IMG/VR virus record: IMGVR_UViG_3300047409_000613
Location: 1-52,110 of that record
Length of the DNA: 52,110 bases
DNA from: a virus
Strand: one strand, 5' to 3'
This document shows, piece by piece, positions 47,321-52,110 of this stretch; positions within the stretch are counted from its first letter, which is position 1, and each line of letters opens with the position of its first letter. The position numbers and the translations under genes were made by a program. The notes under the pieces were generated by a model. The model had not been told where the DNA came from and did no database searches. It worked only from the letters and a program-made list of their open reading frames with translations.

Positions 47321-47541
47321 AGGACCAGAGCCTGACGTTCCCGCGGCGGCCGCGCAATCGCGGGGCCTTCGTCGTCGACGGGGACAAGAAGACGATCGGG
47401 CGCATCGGGATGACGGCCGGCGTGCCGATCTTCGAACCGATCGGGAAGATCTTCCTCGAGCAGGACCTGCGCGAGATCGCCGACGCGCTGCAGCGCGAGA
47501 GCCAGGACCTGTCCCTCTTCGCCACGCGGAAGCACGGCTGA
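47317..47541 (+). CDS. Hypothetical protein, 74 aa
   Basis: GTG overlaps the endolysin stop. Basic N-terminus, then a beta segment (GAFVVDGDKKTIGRIGMTAG) and a C-terminal helix. Function unknown; its stop overlaps the next ATG. Confidence 0.58.
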   Translation: MKDQSLTFPRRPRNRGAFVVDGDKKTIGRIGMTAGVPIFEPIGKIFLEQDLREIADALQRESQDLSLFATRKHG

Positions 47542-49466
47542 TGCCGACGCTGAATAGTCGCGGCCAGGCGGCGATGGGCCAGGCGGGCGGGCCGGGGTCG
47601 GTGGACCGGCGCGTGCTGCTCGATCCCGGCGGCGAGCTGTGCTGGGTGACCGACGATCTCCTGATCGGCAACACCGGGAGCGATGCGGCGGGCTGGCAGG
47701 TCGTGGCGATCAATCTCACCGGCGCGTGGATCCCGCTCGCGCCCGGCGCGAATACCCTCTGCGCCGGCGGCGGCCGGTGGCTCGGGTGGGCCGATCCTGC
47801 GAAGGGCGGCGCCGGCCTGTTCGGATCGATCACGCACCCGGCCGCGGGTCCCCGCGGCGCCGGCCCGGACGGCACGCTCGCGTACTGCCGGGACTACCAG
47901 TCCGGCCGCGGCCTCGTGCTCCAGGCCCCCGACGGGACCGAGACCGAGGCGCCCGCCGACATCTACGCGCTCGACGTGCAGGTGCTCGGCCCGACGTCGG
48001 CCTTGTGGAACGACGGACACGATCACACCGAGGTCCTGGGCCGCGCGCCGGTGCGTCCGGCGCTCCCGTCGTGGCGGCTGCGCCTCGTCACGGTCGATAG
48101 CGTCGACTATCTGATCTACTGGTCGGAAGGTACCGGCCTCGTCGTGCAAGTCGACGGCGCGGCCGACGGGTGGATCCTCGAGCCGCGGCCGATCGCGTTC
48201 AATCACGGTGCGCGCGAGGTAAACGGCGCGCTCGTGGTCACCTGGTCGACCACCTCCGGCGAAGGCCCGAACGACCTGGTTACGGTGACCGTCGATCGGA
48301 CGCAGCCGCGCGTCCCCCTCGTCCCGTCCGTCCAGGTCCCGGCGATCGGCCGACCGCTCTGGGTGGGGCCGTTCTATTTCGGCGCCGGGAAGGTCGCATT
48401 CCCTGGGAACTGCACACTGCCGGTCGTCCAGGGCGCGCCGCGGCTGCTCCTGACGTCCCGCGCGGGCGACGTGCTCGCGGCCTATGTGGCGGGCAATCCG
48501 GACGGCGACGTCGACGCCCTGGAGCGCGCGATCGCCGCGTCGCAGCAGCTGGGCCCGGAGCCGGTGCTCGCGTACTGGACCGCGGCCGCGCAACGCGGGC
48601 GTCTGCCCCACGGCGCCGCAATCGTTGGGGTCGAGGCCTACCGCCACGTCGACGAGTCGCTCGCGGTGTTCGAGACGCGCGTCGCCGCGGCCGTCGCCCG
48701 CATTGCTGATCGCGCATTTCTGATCGCCCAGTGTTACTCGAGCAACGCCAACAACACAGCCGACCTGGTCAGCCTCGTGCCGATCTACGCGCGCCTCGCG
48801 CGGGCGCACGCGACCATCGAAGGCATCCTCGTCTTCAGCGCCGGCGCGCGCGCGAGCGGCTGGGACGACCACCCGGAGGTGCGCGATGCGTGGCGGCGTC
48901 TCACAGAAGGCATCGCTGGAACGCCGGCTGTGCCGCCTGCTTCGGATCCGGGACCAACTGCGCCGCCTCCACCACCGCCTCACTCACCACCTGTCGATCC
49001 GCCCGGCCCGCCGGCGGCGTCGCGGTTTGCACTCGCGAAAGAGGTAACCATGTCCGAACCCACACGTGTCGCCCTGCGGCTGGGGCAGTACTTTGCCAGC
49101 GTCGACCCGGCCGAGATGGGGACGCGGCTCTACGGCTTCGGCCCGCTCCGCTTCAAAAAAGAGACCGCGCGCACGGACCCGCACGCCGCATTCACGATGA
49201 CCCCGATCGGGTCGAACAAATTCCTCGTGCGGCCCGAGTCCGTGCCGACCGGCGCGGTCTCGATCGACGCGACCGAGTTCAGCGGGGAGATCGCCGAGGA
49301 GTTCGGAATCAAGCCGAACGTCGCGGACGGCGACGTGGGGCCCGACAGCTACGAGGCGCTGAGCGGCTGGACGCTCGGGGTGACGGGCGTCGTGATCCTG
49401 CTCGTCCACTACAACCGGAACGGGGAGCAGTACGAGTCGGCGTGTCTCACGATGGTGAAACTGTGA
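47541..49466 (+). CDS. Multi-domain virion-type protein with internal start
   Basis: 641 aa. Beta-propeller-like N-terminal 260 residues, then a TIM-barrel-like middle (about 300-450: VFETRVAAAVARIADRAFLIAQ, ATIEGILVFSAG) that resembles sugar hydrolase-like domains, a Pro-rich linker (about 468-492), and a C-terminal beta domain (MSEPTRVALRLGQYFASVD). An ATG at 49050 in the same frame has a strong ribosome site (AAAGAGGTAACC), so the last 138 residues may also be made alone. Probably binds or cuts host surface sugars. Confidence 0.62.
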   Translation: MPTLNSRGQAAMGQAGGPGSVDRRVLLDPGGELCWVTDDLLIGNTGSDAAGWQVVAINLTGAWIPLAPGANTLCAGGGRWLGWADPAKGGAGLFGSITHPAAGPRGAGPDGTLAYCRDYQSGRGLVLQAPDGTETEAPADIYALDVQVLGPTSALWNDGHDHTEVLGRAPVRPALPSWRLRLVTVDSVDYLIYWSEGTGLVVQVDGAADGWILEPRPIAFNHGAREVNGALVVTWSTTSGEGPNDLVTVTVDRTQPRVPLVPSVQVPAIGRPLWVGPFYFGAGKVAFPGNCTLPVVQGAPRLLLTSRAGDVLAAYVAGNPDGDVDALERAIAASQQLGPEPVLAYWTAAAQRGRLPHGAAIVGVEAYRHVDESLAVFETRVAAAVARIADRAFLIAQCYSSNANNTADLVSLVPIYARLARAHATIEGILVFSAGARASGWDDHPEVRDAWRRLTEGIAGTPAVPPASDPGPTAPPPPPPHSPPVDPPGPPAASRFALAKEVTMSEPTRVALRLGQYFASVDPAEMGTRLYGFGPLRFKKETARTDPHAAFTMTPIGSNKFLVRPESVPTGAVSIDATEFSGEIAEEFGIKPNVADGDVGPDSYEALSGWTLGVTGVVILLVHYNRNGEQYESACLTMVKL

Positions 49467-50638
49467 CACCCGGCCTGACCTTCCCGCTCGCGACGCCGTA
49501 CAGCGGCGCCGGCCGGGGCACGATCGCCGGCCGCCTCCGCGTCATCGAGGGGCGCTTCGCGACCGACGCCGGCGTCACCGGCCTGCACACGATCAGCGAG
49601 TTCAGCGGCGCGCACCTCTGTCGCACCGGGAACGCGGGGGAGTTCGAGCGCCGGCTCGATCGCGCGGCCGCGGCCCGGCGTAACGGCGCGCGCGTGTTTC
49701 TCATGGCGCGCAACCTCTTCGACTTGTCGCCCATGCAGCCCGGGTACTGGGACGCGGCGACGCGGGCGGTCGACCTCGCGGCCGCGCGCGGCCTCTACAC
49801 CGAGACGTGCCTCTTTCCCGACGCGCAGATGGTGATGCCGTCGGCCGACGACCGGCGGGCGCTCGTGACGGACTACGGCGCCTGGTGTCGCGCCCACGTG
49901 AGCGTGTTGCCCTCGCTGGCCAACGAGGCCGGCGCGAACGGGTGGGACAGCGTCACCGACCCCGCGCTCCTCGAGCTCGCGGACCGCTTCGCGGACGCCT
50001 ACGGCTCGCGCGACTTCTTGATCGGGGACGTGCCCGACGTCGTCACGGACGGACAGGAACCCCTCCGCGGCCGGCTGCTCACCCTCGCCGCGCGCAGTAG
50101 CGTGCTCAGCGTGCACGACGACCGGGCCGAGGACGCCGCCCGGTTCGCGCGGTGGGTCGATCACCTGAAGGGCCTCGCCGAGTATCGCGACGCCGTGAAG
50201 GGCTGTGCCCTCTACCATGGCGAACCGATGGGGATGGCGAGCGTGCGCGACGTGCCGATCGGCAACGGCAAAACCTACCGGCGGGAGAACCGCGCCGAGG
50301 CGCTCGTGGCCGCGACCTGCATCGCCGCGATCACGCAGACCGGGTTCTGTACGCACTACATCAGTGAACAGGACGATACGGTCCCGGGCCTCATGGAGTC
50401 GGCGATCGCGGCGGACATTCCGCAGGGGCCGGACTGGCGCTTCATCAACGCCGCGATCGGCGGCTCGCCGGTCACCGGGTTCTCGGGCTGGGAGAAGGTC
50501 CGGCCGTCGACGAACGGCGCCGAGGCGTGGGCGTGTGCATACGGACTGTCGAAAGGGACGATCACCTGGGCCGACGGCTTCATCCCCGAGAAGGTCTTCG
50601 ACGGCGTGAACGTCGAAATCTGGCACGCGCACCGATGA
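49463..50638 (+). CDS. TIM-barrel glycosidase-like protein
   Basis: 391 aa from GTG 49463, overlapping the previous stop. Segments ARRNGARVFLMARNLFDLSP, GLYTETCLFPDAQMVM, SLANEAGANGWDS and RSSVLSVHDDRAED are spaced like strands and loops of a (beta/alpha)8 glycoside hydrolase, with the likely acid in NEAG (family GH5-like). No signal peptide. It may be a capsule- or polysaccharide-degrading tail enzyme, but substrate and virion location are inference. Confidence 0.6.
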   Translation: MTPGLTFPLATPYSGAGRGTIAGRLRVIEGRFATDAGVTGLHTISEFSGAHLCRTGNAGEFERRLDRAAAARRNGARVFLMARNLFDLSPMQPGYWDAATRAVDLAAARGLYTETCLFPDAQMVMPSADDRRALVTDYGAWCRAHVSVLPSLANEAGANGWDSVTDPALLELADRFADAYGSRDFLIGDVPDVVTDGQEPLRGRLLTLAARSSVLSVHDDRAEDAARFARWVDHLKGLAEYRDAVKGCALYHGEPMGMASVRDVPIGNGKTYRRENRAEALVAATCIAAITQTGFCTHYISEQDDTVPGLMESAIAADIPQGPDWRFINAAIGGSPVTGFSGWEKVRPSTNGAEAWACAYGLSKGTITWADGFIPEKVFDGVNVEIWHAHR

Positions 50639-51081
50639 AGAAGAGCCCGCTCGCGCGCCTCACGATTGCCCTCATGGGCCGAGACAATCGCGATTGGCCG
50701 GCGATGTTGGCGCGCGTCGACGACCTGAAGGCGGCCGCGGTGCTCCCTCCTGCGCGCGCGGCGCTCTTGCGCGTGCTGGCCGAGATGCCGGACGAGGCCT
50801 TCGGGTGGCTCGTCGTGATGATCGCGCACGTCAAGGGGAGCGGGCAGATCTGGCCGGACGGGTTGGGCGGGTTCCGTCCGGAGTCTCGCGCCTCGATCGA
50901 GGCCGCGGTCAAGGCAGCACTGGCGATCATGAACGGCCCCGGCGACGTGGACGGACCGACCGACCAGGCGCCGGATCCGGCGGACGCGTCTCAACTCGCC
51001 GACGCGACGACGCCAGGGATCCGGATCACCTACGTGCCGCGCCGACCACGGAAACGGAAACGGAAAGGACGGACCTCATGA
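50635..51081 (+). CDS. Hypothetical helical protein, 148 aa
   Basis: ATG overlaps the previous stop. Helical residues 1-100 (ARLTIALMGRDNRDWPAMLA, ARAALLRVLAEMPDEAFG), acidic Pro/Asp linker, and a C-terminal Arg/Lys run (RRPRKRKRKG). The basic end may bind nucleic acid or membrane. No family recognised. Confidence 0.58.
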   Translation: MKKSPLARLTIALMGRDNRDWPAMLARVDDLKAAAVLPPARAALLRVLAEMPDEAFGWLVVMIAHVKGSGQIWPDGLGGFRPESRASIEAAVKAALAIMNGPGDVDGPTDQAPDPADASQLADATTPGIRITYVPRRPRKRKRKGRTS

Positions 51082-51695
51082 TGATCTTCGCGCTCGTCAC
51101 CCTCGTGACCCTGCTGCTGGCGCTCCAAACCCCGTACTTCCGGCGCCGCCACCCGCGGCCGCCGCGCGACATTCACGCCGGCTCGGTCTCCGACGCGCAT
51201 CTCGCGCGGCTCACCGCCGATGATGCGCGGCTGCGGCACCGGCTGCTGCTGCCGATCGTACTGCTCAGCGCGCTCGCGATCGCCACCCCGAGCTGCGTCC
51301 ACACGCCCCCGACGACGACGCCGGCGCCGATCGGCACGCCGGCGGCCGCGCATCTCGCGCAGGTGCAACGCGTGCTCGACGCCACGCGCAAGGTCGGCCT
51401 GGTGGCGGAGCAGGTGCAAGCCGCGGAGATCGCGCTCTACCGGGGCGGCTCGGTGCCGGCGTTGACCGCCGCGGTCCACGCGACGATTCAGACCGCGTTC
51501 CAGAAAACCGCGGCCTCGGTCATCGCGGCGACCGGTGCGCTGGTGCACGCCGTCGAGACGACCGATCCCGCGACCGTGGTCCGCGCGCTGCGGGACGGCG
51601 TCACGGATCTCGCGAAGGCGTTGCAGCTGTATTCCGCGTCGCTCGCGGGCTGGCTGGGCACGGCGGACGCGCTGCTCGAGCTCGCGCTGGCGTGA
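51078..51695 (+). CDS. Membrane protein with internal lipobox-like segment
   Basis: 205 aa from ATG 51078 with AAAGGACGG upstream. Hydrophobic segments at 1-17 and about 57-70 (LLLPIVLLSALAIATPSC); the second ends in a lipobox-like Cys, followed by a Pro/Thr linker and an Ala-rich helical domain. It could be two products (an inner membrane piece and a lipoprotein) or one double-anchored protein. Function unknown; a spanin-like role is possible. Confidence 0.55.
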   Translation: MMIFALVTLVTLLLALQTPYFRRRHPRPPRDIHAGSVSDAHLARLTADDARLRHRLLLPIVLLSALAIATPSCVHTPPTTTPAPIGTPAAAHLAQVQRVLDATRKVGLVAEQVQAAEIALYRGGSVPALTAAVHATIQTAFQKTAASVIAATGALVHAVETTDPATVVRALRDGVTDLAKALQLYSASLAGWLGTADALLELALA

Positions 51696-51752
51696 CCGGT
51701 GCTGAAGTGGTGGCTGACGGGCGTCGTGCTCGTGAAAGAACGGAGATCGGAA

Positions 51753-52019
51753 ATGACCCTCACCGACAAGATCCTGAAAGTGTTGACGCTCGTGCCGCTG
51801 CCGCTCGTGCCGCAGGCCGCGCAGATCGTCCAGGCCGTCCTCCTCGTCTCGCACGAGGCGCACGCCGAGGCCGCGGCCGCGGGCTTGCCCCCGCCCACCG
51901 TCGCGGAGCTCGAGGCGGCGCTCGCCGAGGCGCTCACGCTCGCGCAGGAACCGTGGCGCCGGATTCAGGCGAAGGCCGATGCCGAGCTCAAGAGACCCGG
52001 CAACGACACCCGCGAGTGA
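51753..52019 (+). CDS. Hypothetical helical protein, 88 aa
   Basis: ATG 51753 with GGAG nine bases before was chosen; a longer GTG start at 51699 would add 18 residues. Sequence is helical with a hydrophobic stretch at about 10-28 (LTLVPLPLVPQAAQIVQAVL) and an Ala/Glu-rich rest. Its 3' end is repeated at window positions 1-30. Confidence 0.6.
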   Translation: MTLTDKILKVLTLVPLPLVPQAAQIVQAVLLVSHEAHAEAAAAGLPPPTVAELEAALAEALTLAQEPWRRIQAKADAELKRPGNDTRE

Positions 52020-52110
52020 GCCGCGCTGCCCGTGGTGTGGCGAGCTCCGCGGGCTCGAGCCGATCGGCGGGATCTGGTTCTGCGTCGTCTGCAGCCACAC
52101 CTTCCTCTGG
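51979..52110 (+). CDS. Small zinc-ribbon protein, 5' part (gene cut by contig ends)
   Basis: ATG 51979 overlaps the end of the previous gene in another frame; the frame reads PSSRDPATTPASEPR and CPWCGELRGLEPIGG onwards and runs off the contig. Joined to window 122-178 it gives a complete 62-aa zinc ribbon. Confidence 0.72.
   Translation, partial: MPSSRDPATTPASEPRCPWCGELRGLEPIGGIWFCVVCSHTFLW
51990..52110. repeat. Terminal overlap, right copy
   Basis: Identical to 1-121. Removing one copy leaves a continuous gene order across the joint, with an intact zinc-ribbon gene, which supports a circular molecule of 51,989 bp. Confidence 0.93.

Noticed and set aside
1-52110. CRISPR array or anti-phage defence operon
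   Set aside because: No regularly spaced direct repeats and no recognisable Cas or defence gene set; the Cas4-like nuclease fits phage recombination.

Overview
The window is a complete temperate tailed-phage genome. Bases 1-121 are repeated exactly at 51990-52110, so the two ends join into a circle of 51,989 bp, and one small zinc-ribbon gene is cut by the arbitrary end. The DNA is GC-rich (about two thirds GC by eye), most genes overlap by ATGA or GTGA, and GTG starts are common. That points to a GC-rich bacterial host, which I cannot name; two fragments of bacterial tRNA genes (Glu-TTC and Pro-GGG) are the only direct host traces. The head genes follow the lambda order (GpA-type terminase, gpW-like protein, lambda-family portal, Clp-type protease, decoration protein, gpE-type capsid, gpZ, gpV-like tube, G/GT chaperone, tape measure), so a siphovirus that packages from cos sites is the best guess.

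Leftward block (202-8006, minus strand): the repressor gene (7461-8006) is followed by about fifteen small overlapping genes, then the tyrosine integrase (1503-2738), a lipoprotein (477-1268) and a 71-aa protein. The attachment site is the 3' half of a tRNA-Glu gene at 1457-1504. It overlaps the integrase stop codon and is flanked by paired 12-bp repeats that look like integrase arm sites. The switch region (8007-8147) holds a promoter for a probably leaderless repressor mRNA, a rightward promoter and two inverted operator-like sequences.

Rightward early block (8148-25897): a Cro-like protein, many small zinc-ribbon proteins, an unassigned 370-base stretch of consecutive hairpins (9994-10366) that looks like a structured RNA, a possible annealing protein with a Cas4/RecB-like nuclease, a YdaU-type replication protein followed by iteron-like repeats, RusA resolvase, a metallopeptidase-like protein, a P-loop ATPase and a 627-aa protein made of about seven or eight DNA-binding helix-turn-helix units. 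At 22480-22527 lies a second tRNA 3' half (Pro). It is followed by AlpA-like and excisionase-like genes, a frameshifted replication protein and a helicase-loader-like gene, a cluster that resembles the core of an integrated satellite but has no integrase of its own.

Late block (26015-52019 and across the junction): packaging, head, head-tail joining and tail genes, two large tail-tip proteins including a fibre with a C-terminal S74 chaperone domain, a lysis group (holin-like proteins and a GH108-type endolysin at 45869-47320), then sugar-hydrolase-like tail proteins and small membrane or lipoprotein genes. The most unusual points are the hairpin-rich RNA candidate, the multi-HTH protein paired with an ATPase, the second tRNA fragment, an amber-interrupted gene at 17045, a frameshift in the replication protein, a duplicated head-joining gene and secretion signals on several virion-cluster proteins.
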